From the NCBI GenBank assembly GCA_963932465.1, contig OZ010793.1, forward strand, positions 365,456,459 to 365,520,458: a DNA stretch of 64,000 bases, given 5' to 3'. The notes below the pieces were generated by a model, which saw only the letters and a list, made by a program, of their open reading frames with translations, was not told the DNA's origin and did no database searches. Numbering within the stretch: position 1 is the first letter of the stretch; the number at the start of each line of letters is the position of its first letter. Made by a program: the position numbers and the translations under genes. The DNA is from Maratus speciosus (taxonomy: Eukaryota > Arthropoda > Arachnida > Araneae > Salticidae). Shown one piece after another: positions 1 through 12,138 of this stretch.

Positions 1-725
1 GTTAAACAAATGCTAAAAAGATTAAATACATATTGTAACAAAAATGTGTAATGGTATCGGTGTTCAATTTAATTTTTGTTATTGGTGCTGAATTTAATTT
101 TTCTTTTCTAAATGAAACAATTTTTTTTTTCAAGGCTAGGTTTTATTATTTTTTTTTTAAATAAGCAAAACATAATTCATATTACATAAAAACTGAGAAA
201 AAATATCCTGTCAAAATGTTAAAAAAATTCTTTCCTTTGTACATGCTACTGTTCCTGTAAAAGTAGTTTTACAAGCATTTGTGATCATTGAGCATAGTGT
301 TTTGGCTAGTATAGAGATTGAATTTGGCAAAGTTTTCAGAACAATTTTCTTTTAATCATGTAAAGTGTTTCATAATTTGTGCAGTTGATGATATAGCATG
401 CAGCATGATATTTCTTTTTGGTGTGTCATAATTGCTTAAGGATTGCTTTAACAGAGGAATTGTAAATATTAGATTTAGAGAGTGTTTTCAAAAGAAATAG
501 CTATAAAGACTCAACTATTAAATATTAAATCTTCCAAATTTAGGTTACAATTATTTTGTTGCAAAATGTTTTAAAATAAAGTTAAGTAATTTGATTTGTT
601 ATATAAGCAATACTTTAGAAATCATAGAAAGATTACTAACATTATTATATGTAAACAAGATTAAATAAATTTATCATAATCTAGCATTACATTATAATTT
701 TACTTTTTCACCCTTTTCATTATAG
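1..725. other. Intron of neurobeachin-like gene, partial
   Basis: AT-rich sequence upstream of the first exon in the window, ending in a pyrimidine-rich tract and the acceptor AG at 724-725. I see no coding potential, terminal repeats or recognisable repeat family in it. Confidence 0.6.
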
Positions 726-833
726 AATATTGTTGAAAACCTTGGTGGACAAAGCAGTCCTATTCGAGATCCTGAAAAACTTCTTCAAGATATGGATGTG
801 AACCGATTACGGGCTGTCATTTATAGAGATGTT
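726..833 (+). CDS. Nbea: Neurobeachin-like gene, internal exon (window exon 1)
   Basis: This is a 36-codon exon in phase 0 at both ends, bounded by AG at 724-725 and the donor GTAAGC at 834. It encodes a stretch ending in [15 protein letters not shown], which I recognise from the neurobeachin/LRBA/rugose family just before the conserved '[27 protein letters not shown]'-type block. Neurobeachins are very large cytoplasmic scaffolds that anchor protein kinase A and help sort membrane proteins, notably to synapses. Translation runs straight into the exon at 3489 without a phase change, which supports both junctions. The gene continues upstream of the window, so the true exon number is unknown. 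Arthropods usually keep one gene (rugose in flies) for the vertebrate pair NBEA and LRBA; the symbol is given in that sense. Confidence 0.88.
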
Positions 834-1948
834 GTAAGCATTTTACTTTTGTTTAATGACTCACATAAATTACTTTAAATTCATTTTTTTTTTTTTTACT
901 TATGCGCTTTTTAAACCTTTTTTATATAAGTATGAATAATACCTATTTATTTAATAGACAGTAAAGTATAAAAAAGTCCTTCTACCCTGTGTCAGGAGGA
1001 AAAGGTAGCTTCCTTGTTCCTTAATTTTAAGAATATAGCTAATTTTACTCGAAAACATGAAAGCTAAAATGCATGGAATTTGGTTGTTGAAGATTCCCAG
1101 TTTTCATGTATACTGAATTTGAATTGAAATTTCCAGTTATTAATCAGCTATCTCCAAGTTAGTTTCCTTTCCATTGATCTATTTTTATATAGTGAAATAT
1201 TGCCAAATTTGGCAATAATTTGCGAAATGTTTGGAAGAAAAATGCTTATTGTAATAAAATACTATATAATATATTTCATAGGGAAATTAATAGCAAAACA
1301 TTCACTTACCTGAAATAATAAGAGCATCTAATTCATGAATTATTATAAAATATTCAGAAACTTTTATCATGCATAAACATGCCAAATTACTTCTCAATAA
1401 CTAATTTCATGTAAATTTACTTATTCATTGGTAATATTATTTTATTTTAATGAGAACAAGTTTTCTCAGCATTTTCTAAATTGTAATTTATGTAATGAAT
1501 ATTTTAGATATTACTTTTTGCTATCTTTTATATTAGTAATTTTACTTATTTAGCACATAAATTAACATCACATAAATAATTAATAATATTTTAATATAAA
1601 TAAAATACCTACACAAAATGCAATAAAATTTTTTATTTATATATATCAAATTAACAAATAAGCTGATCTGTGCAGACTAGGGTTGATAGATGGTACGTTT
1701 TTCCCATAATTTGTACATTTAATAGCATTTTCTAGGCCTATTGTATGGTGTACATTTAAATTTGTCCCATATGATGATTTCTTACATTTTCCTACCACAT
1801 CCTTTCTTTTGAGAATTCAAGAATTTTTTTTTTTTTTTTTTTTTTTCATTTTCAATTTGCTTCAAAATTTCACCTTTTGCCAAAGAAATTTTATAGATAT
1901 GTGCATCAAATGAAAAAAATGTCTTCCTTCTTATCAGGATGGCAAAAT
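834..1948. other. Intron, AT-rich, no recognised feature
   Basis: First part of the intron 834-3488. It contains homopolymer T runs, the longest at about 1824-1846, and no open frame with any protein resemblance. A short open frame at 1877-2083 runs into the hAT MITE and is not considered a gene. Confidence 0.5.
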
Positions 1949-1956
1949 CTTGAGAG

Positions 1957-2565
1957 CAGGGCCGAAACTAGGGGGTGGGCAGAGGGGGCATGTGCCTTGG
2001 GCACCAGAAAGAAGGAGCACCAAATTAAGGATTATACCTTTGGAATGGATCATTTTCTTTTGATGGATTGGTGGCTTTCATAATTATGAAACAGCCATTA
2101 TAAATCAAATAAAATTATGGCCTTTTTTTTTTCTCACTCTGACCAGAAAATCAGAGTTCTAACTTTTTACGGCTGCTCTTTCATCTTCACCTAACACTTC
2201 ATTTATAATAGCTGTTTCATAATAATGGAAGCCACCAGTCCATCAGAAGAAAATAACTCGGTTAAAGCAGAAACTGGGATAATCGGGACTCTACTGAATA
2301 TTTCATTTAAAAAATGATCTTTAGAATATTTTTGTTGGTGTTCAGAGAGGGCGGGGTTATGACCCCCGTGACTTTCCCCTTGGATTCGCCATTGTAGGTT
2401 ACGTAGTTCAGTATTACATATTTTATGAATAAATATTTTAAATTTTAAAATAAGTTGGCTATTAGAAAATTAGTAAAATTCTCTTTGTAAATATACTTTG
2501 CAGAAGAGGGGGGGGGGCAAAATCCATGTTTGCCCCAGGTGCAAAAAAGGCTAGTTTCGGCCCTG
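1957..2565. mobile_element. hAT-type MITE with 8-bp target duplication
   Basis: The element begins CAGGGCCGAAACTAG (1957-1971) and ends with its exact reverse complement CTAGTTTCGGCCCTG (2551-2565). It is flanked by the 8-bp direct repeat CTTGAGAG at 1949-1956 and 2566-2573. A terminal CAGGG with an 8-bp duplication is the hAT signature. The 609-bp body has no transposase, so the copy is non-autonomous. Inside, about 2047-2100 and 2205-2265 form a second inverted repeat, so the RNA or single strand could fold into a long hairpin. The intact duplication and exact termini suggest a fairly recent insertion. Confidence 0.9.
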
Positions 2566-2573
2566 CTTGAGAG

Positions 2574-3123
2574 AGTTGTGTAATATTTGTTGCGCATTTG
2601 CAAACTCTTTGGTATTATTAGATCATCTGAATGCAACATTATTATAGACTATATAAGTACTGCATATTACAAAGTTGATGGGGCTTTGAAAAACATTCAC
2701 TATATCCAGTATTCATAATAGCTTATAAAATATATAAATAAATAATAAAAAAAATGACCTTTTCAAAATTTATTATATTTTAGGTAAAAAATCCACTTTT
2801 GATCATTTGAATTTAAAATTTATTTACACAATTCTTTTTCAATCATAAATTATATTTGTACTCAACATTATGTCTTTCAAAATATACTCATATGTTTTTT
2901 AGCCTCTTTACAGCACATTTGGATCACACTATCACTGTTAATGTATTGTTGTTAGTTACATTTCTGTTTTCACTTGGTGTATCCCGAAAAAAATTGTCTT
3001 GAGGATCAATTTCTTGAAAGAAATCCAAGTTTTATTGTCCATTTAGAAATACTTCATGTTTCCAGCAATTTTTAATGTTTTTTGATTTGATTGAGCACTA
3101 CACATTTTCTAAAAATTCGCATG
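2574..3123. other. Intron, AT-rich, no recognised feature
   Basis: Unique-looking AT-rich intron between the hAT MITE and the LTR-like fragment. No coding or repeat signature was seen. Confidence 0.45.
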
Positions 3124-3243
3124 CATTCATACACTGTGTCTAGCGTCGAACTGCTGGAATTTGCCGATCATGGCAAGCTAACATTTTACAGGTGCTGATG
3201 GTGCTATCTAGCGAGATACATGCAAACCAAAACAGATTACAAT
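3124..3243 (-). repeat. Diverged fragment of the Gypsy LTR family found at 23223 and 27703
   Basis: The stretch shares long patches in order with the two 206-bp LTRs further right, including GCCGATC, GGCAAG.TAACATTTT, GGTGCTGATGG and ATCTAG. It is clearly more diverged and has no internal region beside it, so it is probably an old solo LTR or LTR remnant. Its boundaries are approximate, and I saw no target duplication. Confidence 0.55.
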
Positions 3244-3488
3244 ATGGCCCTTTTAACATTAGTGAGATATTTAAGATCCAAGGGGCAGAAAATAATTTGT
3301 ATAAAACAATACTTCACTACACCCCCACTCTTGCAGTAAGTAGCCTCATCTGTATTACAGGGCGAAGATATTAGAATATATCATATTGAGTTAATAGTAA
3401 AATACGTAAAATAATTATATGCTTTATTTCCTTTTTATGCATATCTCAAAGTATTTGCCTTTTATTTATTTATCCATCTTTTTTCTAG

Positions 3489-3696
3489 GATGAAACAAAG
3501 CAAGCACAATTCTTAGCATTAGCTGTTGTATATTTTATTTCTGTTTTAATGGTGTCTAAATATCGAGATATTTTGGAACCACCGCCACCACCCCCACCAC
3601 AGTCATCTTCATTTTCATCACGTCCTGCAGTTACATCTGAATCAAGTCATTATTCCTCTACAGTTTCTGCTGCAACTACATCTTCTGCACAAACAG
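3489..3696 (+). CDS. Nbea: Neurobeachin-like gene, internal exon (window exon 2)
   Basis: The exon is 208 bp: 69 codons plus one base carried into the next exon. The acceptor is TTTTCTAG at 3481-3488. The donor is GTTAAA at 3697, a weaker form than the usual GTAAGT. The first 30 codons include [16 protein letters not shown], among the most recognisable blocks of the neurobeachin family. The second half changes character to a seven-proline run followed by a Ser/Thr/Ala-rich segment, a low-complexity linker of the kind that varies between species. The leftover G joins TC at 14927 to give a Val codon and keeps the frame open. I infer that this exon ends the conserved central region and starts the disordered linker before the next conserved block. 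Confidence 0.88.
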
Positions 3697-5055
3697 GTTA
3701 AAAAATATATTCTAATTAAATGTAATTATATATATGTATACATTTAGGTATGTTATAAAAATTCTGAAGTCTTTGGTCATATTATCCATGTATTTTTAAT
3801 ATTTGAATACATATGATACAGTAGATATATAAAAAGGTATAGGAAATTGTTAAGTATAAATCAATACCTATTATTTATTCACTGTAACCCAGATCTTAAC
3901 ATTCAACTTAACTGTACTAGAAGTTGTTGAGGGCTGCATCTGTTTACATGCGGTTGCTCACAGTAAAATGATGTTAAAGTTTAATACTGTGTAACTGATA
4001 TTTAATTACAGTAATTAAAACTTAATTACAGTTTTTGTAAGTAGTTTTAAGTGAAATTTCCCTTTCCTTTTTAAAGTAATTTCATCTAATAATATATCAA
4101 TAGCTATCATTTTTGCAGCATGAAAAATTATCTTCTGCCTTTAAAAAATATTTCATAGTTACATTTAAGTTATCTACATCCTTATATTCTTTAAAATATG
4201 TATTTCAGTTTTTGATTTTATCTAAACTAGGGATCCAACCTAGGTTTCCCAGGTATGTGAACATAGGTAAAAACCACTGTTTTTTCTTTTGTTTTTTTTT
4301 AATATCTCATAGATTTTTTACGTTTAATATATGGCTTTAGATTGCTCACCAGCAACACCAGAAAACATTTTTATATGGAAAATATCAATTATGTATTCAA
4401 ATAGAGTTTTGAAATTTATTATAATTGATACTTTTGTATTAGCCTCATGCCAGGAGTTAATAGCTGAAAAAATTGCCAAAGATTTTGCAACTTATCTGTA
4501 CATTATCAGAATCCATTTTGATTCTGATAATTTTAGCAGTTTAAGCACGCAGTTCAATTACATGTCTGTTAAATTTGCATTTTATTTATATTATATTGTT
4601 TTATTCATTTACCCATTGTTGAAGTTTTAGATTCATTCTGGAATGTTAACCATGGGCAAATATAGAACTATTTATATTGTTTTCAGTACAAACTGTTTGA
4701 TCTTTCATAATTGGCTGCATGAGATATAGACAGATTTAAAAATAATTCATGGTTGAAAATTATTTTAAAAACCATAAACTATCAGTAAACTGAAATACAG
4801 TTTTCAAGTAAATTATATTTGAAAGTACTCCCCCCCCCCCCCTATTCAACAATGTAAAAATTGAAATTGTTCAATTGCATAGATGTCATATTTGTGTTTT
4901 ATTTTATTTTATATTATTTATTCATGAATTTTTAATTTCATTATGGAAAGTTAGCCAAAAAACATATGGCTTACTATTCTTCTATAATAGAATCTGCATA
5001 CGATGGAGATAGAGATTAAAAAAATCATGCTTGAAAGTTATTTTAAAAACCACAG
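3697..5055. other. Intron, AT-rich, no recognised feature
   Basis: First part of the 11.2-kb intron 3697-14926. It contains AT-rich sequence and a C homopolymer (about 4830-4842). Short open frames at 4113-4630 are AT-rich, show no domain, and are not called. Confidence 0.45.
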
Positions 5056-5059
5056 TTAA

Positions 5060-7584
5060 CCCATTAACGCCCAAATTAACAAATTTTGAAATTTTTTCTT
5101 GAAATTGATAGATATGGGTAGAAATGCATAAATTAAGAGTATTTCAAAAGCATTTTGAAAAATTTTAACTGCAACCATATTTTTTATGCCGTCCTCATTT
5201 GATGACTCTGGACGTTTGTATGTAAAAAACCTAAAATTTTTAAAAGTAAAAATTTTTTATATAAAATTATTTCGTTTTAATATATAAGCAAACTAATGGG
5301 TAAAATAATGATAAAAATCAAATTTTTTTTTTTTTTAAATATGCAAGAAAACTTTTTTTTTTTACATTTTTAAGATTGATTTTTAGTGTGAAAAAGAGGA
5401 AAACATTGTATGCATAAAGTTGCATTGCATTTCATACAATATGTTCTTGGCTTTGAAAAACAAATATCATATTGGCAACGCCTTTGTTTCTACCTTTTGC
5501 TAATAACTTGCTGTATTTTGTCGAATTTTATGTTTGGAAGCACATTGGATCTGGATGTTATCTGCCTTTGCACGGAACTTCCCACAATTACATTTGAAAG
5601 GCTCCTTTTTTTAAATAGGTTATTGCACCACTTAGTACCATGGATCTTTTTATACATGTCATAGCCATATACAACAGCCGTATTTATCAGCCTAGCAATA
5701 AGGCAAAAATATCATTTCTTTCCTCGTATGGGTATAGAATGTTTTTCAAGAAGCCAATCATGAAGGTCGACACCTCTCATAAATGAGGTATAGGAACTTA
5801 TAGCATGAGGCTAATTCACTTTCACCATTTCTTTTTTTTTTTTTTTTTTGGACACTCCATCTTTGTACTGGAGAAAGCGGCAATATGGTATCAAAATTAG
5901 TGGCAAAAAAAAACACACTTATTCTCCTTCCATTTAACAACAAGAATTTCATTTGTTTGGTCAAATTTACTATCGTAAAACCCATCACTCTTTTTTACTC
6001 ATTTTCTTATCACCCATTATTGCGCATTTTTCAGTACCATTTTCTTGTCTGAGCTACATTTCTTTCAGTTTTTTAGGAACATATGACTGGTAAAGAAGTT
6101 ATCAGAATAAACACGATGGCTCATAGGATCTTCAACGATAGATAATAAATTTAACACCACTCTTTCCTAAAGGAAGTTTGTCAGATTCAGAAGTATTTGA
6201 TTCTTTTCCACAATAAGGTGTAAAGTTGTAACAGTAACCATAGTTGCCACACAAAGCTCAGTGTTTATAGCCAAATCTAATAGGTTTAGATTTTATGAAC
6301 TGTTTCAGCATATGATGACCATAATATCGAACGTTCATTTCTTCAACAGTCACATTTTCATGGAAAATGCCCCATTTCTGAAGATTCTTGGAAAGCATTC
6401 CTAACTTGAGACGTATTTTGAATTATTTATCATGTTTGTCATACTAATGTAATTTATTATCTTGGAAATGTAATAATCGCTTGAGCTTTAAGGAGAAATT
6501 TCTGGGTATAGCATCCTTCAATATTGCTACTCTTCAACCATCTGCTCCAGCCAGTAGACCCGTTCACTTGGTAAAGTATGACATCCCGAAAGTATCAGAA
6601 ATCCTATAATTGTTTTTATTTCGTCTTTACAGTTACATTATAGTTCAATTTACTTTTCATTTCCTGAGCATATCGATTAGCTTCCTCTACAAACATATCA
6701 TAAACCCTTTCAGTAAAAAGCTCTACAAACAGGTCAACTGGACTCATATTATTGGTTTCAGCTGTCAATGTATCCGAATTTCTCTTAGAAGAACTTTCCA
6801 AAGTTCTGAATGTGTAAGACGGGGTTTCATTTTGTCATACAATTAATATTTCTCTTTTACGTTTATGGTAATTTTCTTACTTTTTCTTTTATTCGAAATA
6901 ATACAGTTATCATTATCATCTGGTATTATAATTTCCAACGTGCCTGCAACATCTGATAAAACCGGAGTGCCCAAATGATCATCATCGAACTGCTCTTCAA
7001 CAGTTAGATCATCTACATCTGGAGACATTAATTTAATATCTGCTTCTATTTCTTCAGAAAAAATATAAGCAGTTGTCTCTTCCAAGCTTTTAAAAACATT
7101 TTTTCTACTCATATTTCAATTTACTTTTATAGTTTACCTGCAAAAAAACCGTAAGAAACTCTTAAGAAACAATTCTGAATATGAATAAAAACTATACCCT
7201 AACGCCCAGCGTCCTCAAACGATGACGGATAACTTTTCCTGTTTATTACGGATACATTAACAACAATAAATATTAAAAAACATGCTAATGGCATAATAGG
7301 GACTAAATAGATTACATTTATACCAATTTGAAAGAATTTAGCTCATAAAACCAGTTTCATACAGTAGTATAAAAAATACACAACGTGATTACCAAAAAAC
7401 CAGGAAATTATACTGCATTTTTCCCGCGCATTTTTACTTATTTCCAAAGAAATCGCATATATTATATTTTGTGGTGCTTTCAACTATCATACCAATTTGT
7501 AAATAAAAGAACATTTTTCAATTTAATGTAGGAAATAACATTTTTTTGCAGCGTCATCAAATGAGGACGCTGGGCGCTAATGGG
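5060..7584 (-). mobile_element. piggyBac-superfamily DNA transposon, degenerate
   Basis: The 2.5-kb element starts CCCATTAACGCCCA (5060-5073) and ends TGGGCGCTAATGGG (7571-7584), inverted with one mismatch. It is flanked on both sides by TTAA (5056-5059, 7585-7588), the obligatory piggyBac target. A 16-bp motif of the form GTCCTC(A/T)(A/T)(A/T)(T/C)GATGAC occurs at 5191-5206, again at 7211-7226, and inverted at 7553-7568 next to the right end. These are plausible transposase-binding sites (inference). The decayed transposase reads on the minus strand. Termini are well kept while the coding part is broken. Confidence 0.85.
5650..7112 (-). pseudogene. piggyBac-like transposase, broken
   Basis: The N-terminal reading frame (7112 to 6843) is rich in Asp/Glu with a Lys/Arg-rich stretch, as is usual for the piggyBac N-terminus. 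After a frame break, 6801-6616 carries SPVDLFVELFTERVYDMFVEEANRYA, matching the start of the DDE_Tnp_1_7 domain. A third piece at about 5988-5850 reads ATNFDTILPLSPVQRWS, resembling the segment after the catalytic core in this family. Between these pieces the frame is interrupted several times. I could not locate an intact DDD triad or the C-terminal cysteine-rich region. The gene is not functional. Confidence 0.75.
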
Positions 7585-8326
7585 TTAATAAGTAAAATAC
7601 AATAGAGTTTTCAAACAAATTGCATTTGGAAGTATATTTTTCCCCCCTATGATGTAAAAATTAAAAATGTGTGATGTTTAGAGTGTTAAAAAAATTGTAT
7701 TAGCAAAAATTGCAATTCTGAATATTAATTGTCAGGTGTTGCCAACCTTAAAATGACTTCAGCTTTACCCATGAACATGTTTGTCCTTTATCTCTCTATT
7801 CTAAAAAAAAGTAACTAACACTATCACCGCCGCTGTAAATGAACTTTTTTTTAACAGGGTCTTTCTTCGTTAATATTAAGAAAACTACTGCATACAAAAA
7901 TGTGTAATACTAAAAATAGTAGTTCTTTAATACAAAAATGGTAGTGTTATAGAGAAATGTTTGCTAAGCATGCTGATGCAGACAGTTTTAAAATAAAATA
8001 ATTATGTAAACAGATATTTAATGTTAAAGTTGGTCAAAATCATTCCATTAAAAAAGTTTTATAGAGCAAAAATTATACATAGGAATTTAATCATTTTTTA
8101 TAAGGATGTACAATAGAAGCTCCCAGTGTGCAGACTGCGTTTATTTTTTTAATTTGAGTGATTTTTTTTAGACTTTATTTCCATTTTGAATTCAAATTTT
8201 CAACATTTTGAGAGAGATTTTTTGCATATTTTAGGAAAGGTTATTATTTTAAATTGTTGCCAATTGTAAAATCAGCAAAAAGAACAACATTTCCTTTAGT
8301 TAAAAAAATTTATTTACACATGACTA

Positions 8327-9615
8327 TCTCTCTGTTCTAAAAAAAAGTAACTACCGCTGTCACCGCCGCCGGTTTTGAATTTTTTGTGACCGGAGGTCTT
8401 TCTTCGTTAATATTAAGAAAAATAATGCATACAAAAATATGAAAATCGGTAGTATTATACAGAAATGTTTGATAAACACGCTGATGCAGACAGTTTTCAA
8501 ATCGAAGAATTATTTTAAGAAATATTTAATGCTAAAGTTGGACAAAATCGTTCCACTAAAAAAGTTTTATAGTAGCAAAAACTGTACATCGGAATTTAAT
8601 AATTTTTAGTTCATTTTATACGTTATAATTTCCCGGTGTGCAGAATTGATTTATTTTTTTAATTCGACTCATTTTTTGAGGTTTTATATCTATTTTAAAT
8701 TCAAATTTTCAGCATTTCGAGACATATTTTTTACTTATTTTAGAAAATTGTACTAATTTAACCTATTGCCAACTCTATAAACAAAGGAAACAATAATGTT
8801 TGCTTCAAATTAAAAATTTATTTACACGTGACTATTATAAATAGTAAAGATACTTTCAAATTAAAATTAAATAATTGCGTATAAAAAGCAGGAACTTATT
8901 GAAAATTACGTCATAAAAAGTATACACGTGAATTTTAAAAGAGAAAGGATATTGTAAAATAATAAATTCATTAACATGCGTTAGAAGTCTTAGGAGAAAT
9001 TACGTCATATTTACGTCACATTATAGTTATTACATAAAATGAACACAAAATAATATTGCAAAAAAGTTTAAATTTAGAAATTGCGCTAGACATTTATTTG
9101 ATATTTTGAGAATTAATTTAAAATGTCTCATTTAAAAGAACTTTCTTTTCGCTTTGTTAAAAAATACCAGGAGACAAAGACTCTCTTTACTTAATTCCTT
9201 TTATATTAGCTTATTTTGAAATGTTGTAACACGTGTATACGTCATCAAGTTATTTTTATTTCAACGTTTTATTTGTGTTTTTATTAATGTTGTACTAATT
9301 TATTTGTTCTTTCGTTATTTAAAATAAAAATTATATCAATTTGTATAATTTGGCGAGTGGTTTGGCGATTTATATAATTTGGCGAAATTGGTCGACTGGA
9401 TAATCAAGTAGTACCGCAGCGGATTTGGCATTAAAATTCCCCAGGCAAAGATAAATGAATAGAAATCCGTTTATAGGGAGATCGCCACTGTTTTTTAAAT
9501 TATAATTCAATCTTTCAAAATCTTTTTAAAGCCGATCAAATTAGCGTGCATTTAGAGACTGCGGTGTCTGGACGGGGGTTGGCGAGCGTAGCTCGTAGGG
9601 GGCCAAGCCCCCTAG
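8327..9615 (+). mobile_element. Inner Helitron A
   Basis: The 5' end is TCTCTCTGTTC (8327) after A. The 3' end shows GCGAGCGTAGCTCG, a hairpin AGGGGGCC/..CCCCCT, and a final CTAG (9615) before T. It interrupts the outer Helitron at GACTA|TTAT: the outer sequence reads continuously from 8326 to 9616 when compared with this copy's own 8821-8870. The first ~510 bp are a diverged duplicate of 7791-8326. No coding capacity was seen. Size is 1289 bp. Confidence 0.85.
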
Positions 9616-9971
9616 TTATAAAAATAAAAAAAACTTTCAAGTTAGAATTAAATGATTACGTATTAAAAGCAGGAAAATATTGAAAATTACTTCATATAAA
9701 CTATATTTATTTGTGAATTTTAAAAGATAAAGAAAATTAAAAAAAAATAAATTTATTAATATGTGTTAAAAGCCATAAATGGAGGAAATTACATAATAAT
9801 TAAAATAGCCAAATAATAATATTGCCAAACAGTTTAAATTTAAAAGTATATTTACATGAGACATTTATTTCACTTCTAGATGAAGAGGATCTTTTAAACT
9901 GTTGTTGCCAATTCTAAGGCAGTACAAATAAAAATATTTCCTTTCTAGCAACAAAAGTATTTTCATGTGAA

Positions 9972-12016
9972 TCTCTCTATTCTAAAAAAAAGTAACTACC
10001 GCTGTCACCGCCGCCGCCGGTTTTGAATTTTTTGTGACCAGAGGTCTTTCTCCGTTAATATTAAGAAAAATATTGTATACAAAAATATGAAAATCGGCGG
10101 TATTATACAGAAATATTTGATAAACACGCTGATGCAGACAGTTTTCAAATCGAAGAATTATTTTAAGAGATATTTAATGCTAAAGTTGGACAAAATCGTT
10201 CCACTAAAAAAGTTTTATAGTAGCAAAAACTATACATCGGAATTTAATAATTTTTAGTTCATTTTATACGTTATAATTTCCCGGTGTGCAGAATTGATTT
10301 ATTTTTTTAATTTGACTCATTTTTCGAGGTTTTATATCTATTTTAAATTCAAATTTTCAGCATTTCGAGAGATATTTTTTACAGATTTTAGAAAGTGATA
10401 TTAATTTAAACTGTTGCCAACTGTATAAACAGCGGAAACAATAATGTTTGCTTAAAAAAAAAAAAAAATACGTGTAATAAATTAAAAATTTATTTACACG
10501 TGACTATTATAAACAGAAAAAAACATTTGGAATTAGAATTAAATAATTATGTACAAAAAGCAGGAACTTATAAAAAATTACGTCACGAAAACTATAATTA
10601 CACGTGAATTTTAAGAGAGAAAGGAATTTGTAAAATAATAAATTTATTAACATGCGTTAGAAGTCTTAAATAGGAAAAATTACGTCATATTTACGTCACA
10701 TTACAGTTATTACATAAAATGAACACAAAATAATATTGCAAAACGGTTTAAATTTACAAATTGCGCTAGACATTTATTTGATATTTTGAGAGGATACTTT
10801 TCAACTATTTCAATTCCTACTATTAGCTCACACTCTCCCTATATTTATTTATTTATATATTTATATATTTATATATTTATCTTGTTCAAATTTTCAATCG
10901 TTAATAAAATACTCATTATTCATCCTATCAAGTTGAAATAAATTTTTTTAAACTTGTACTGGATGACAATTGATGTTAATACAGTTTTTTCAAATGTTAA
11001 TTAATTAATTAAATATTAATTAATTAATTTTAGTTTTGCATGGGAAACAAAATGGCGGTCATTGGTTATTGAAGTTCAATGAAAGTATTTTCAATAAGGG
11101 GTTACCATAGGGGAGACCCTGTTCTGTCGCCAAATACCGCCAAGTTTCTCGCCAACTTGCGATATATCGCCAAATTTGGCGGCCAAAATGAGTCACCAAA
11201 AGTGATGCCAACTTGGCGATAGCTCTAATATTTCGCCAAATTCCCATAGAGTTCCATTGTAAACCTACTTCCTTATAAAAAATCAACAAATTGAGATATT
11301 TTAATGCAATAAAAAACTAATATTAGCTTAAGGGATTATATTAAATTTTTCTTTGATGGCCTAAGTAGGAATTGACTTTAAAAACAAGATTTTTATATTA
11401 CTTGTTTTCTTAGGAAAGCGCAAATAATATTTTATTTCTAACACAAGTATTTTCACGTGAATATTAAAAAGAGAAAGAATAGTTTGGTCAAAATTACGTC
11501 AGATTAAAAACGATTAATTTAAAATGTCTCATTTAAAAGAACTTTCTTTTCTCTTTGTTAAAAAATACCGGGAGACAAAGATTCTGTTTACTTAATTCCT
11601 TTTATATTAGCTTATTTTGAAATGTTGTTACACGTGTCTACGTCAACAAGTTATTTTTATTTCGACGTTTTATTTGTATTTTTATTAATGTTGTACTAAT
11701 TTATTTGTTCTTTCGTTATTTAAAATAAAAATTACGTCAATTTGTATAATTTGGCGAGTGGTTTGGTGATTTATGTAATTTGGGGAAATTAGTCGACGGG
11801 ATAATCAAGTAGTACCGCAGCGGATTTGACGTTAAAATTTCCCCAATCAAAGAGAAATGAATAGAAATCCGTTTATAGGGAGATCGTCACTGTTTTTTAA
11901 ATTATAATTCAATCTTTCGAAATCTTTTTAAAGCCGATCACATTAACGTGCATTTAGAGTCTGCGTGTCTGGACGGGGGTTGGCGAGCGTAGCTCGTAGG
12001 GGGCCGAGCCCCCTAG
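9972..12016 (+). mobile_element. Inner Helitron B, longest member of the nest
   Basis: It starts TCTCTCTATTC after A (9971) and ends with the same hairpin and CTAG (12016) before T. It is close to copy A at both ends but carries about 720 extra bases in the middle (about 10795-11515) that A lacks. These include an AT microsatellite, a TTAATTAA-rich palindrome (about 10997-11030) and a cluster of CGCCAA/TTGGCG motifs at about 11130-11240. The outer sequence resumes at GTGAA|TATT. The 76-codon open frame at 11059-11289 (minus) is not considered a gene. Confidence 0.85.
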
Positions 12017-12138
12017 TATTAAAAAGAGAAAGAAAACTTTAAAATAATAAATTCATTAATATGTGTTAAAGGCAGGAAATAGAAGAAATTACATCATATT
12101 TAAAATGACCAAATAATAATATTACAAAGCAGTTTAAA

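Noticed and set aside
3192..3374. 60-codon + strand frame
   Set aside because: Overlaps the diverged LTR fragment and has no domain.
5410..5664. 84-codon + strand frame with hydrophobic stretches
   Set aside because: Antisense to the decayed piggyBac transposase region.
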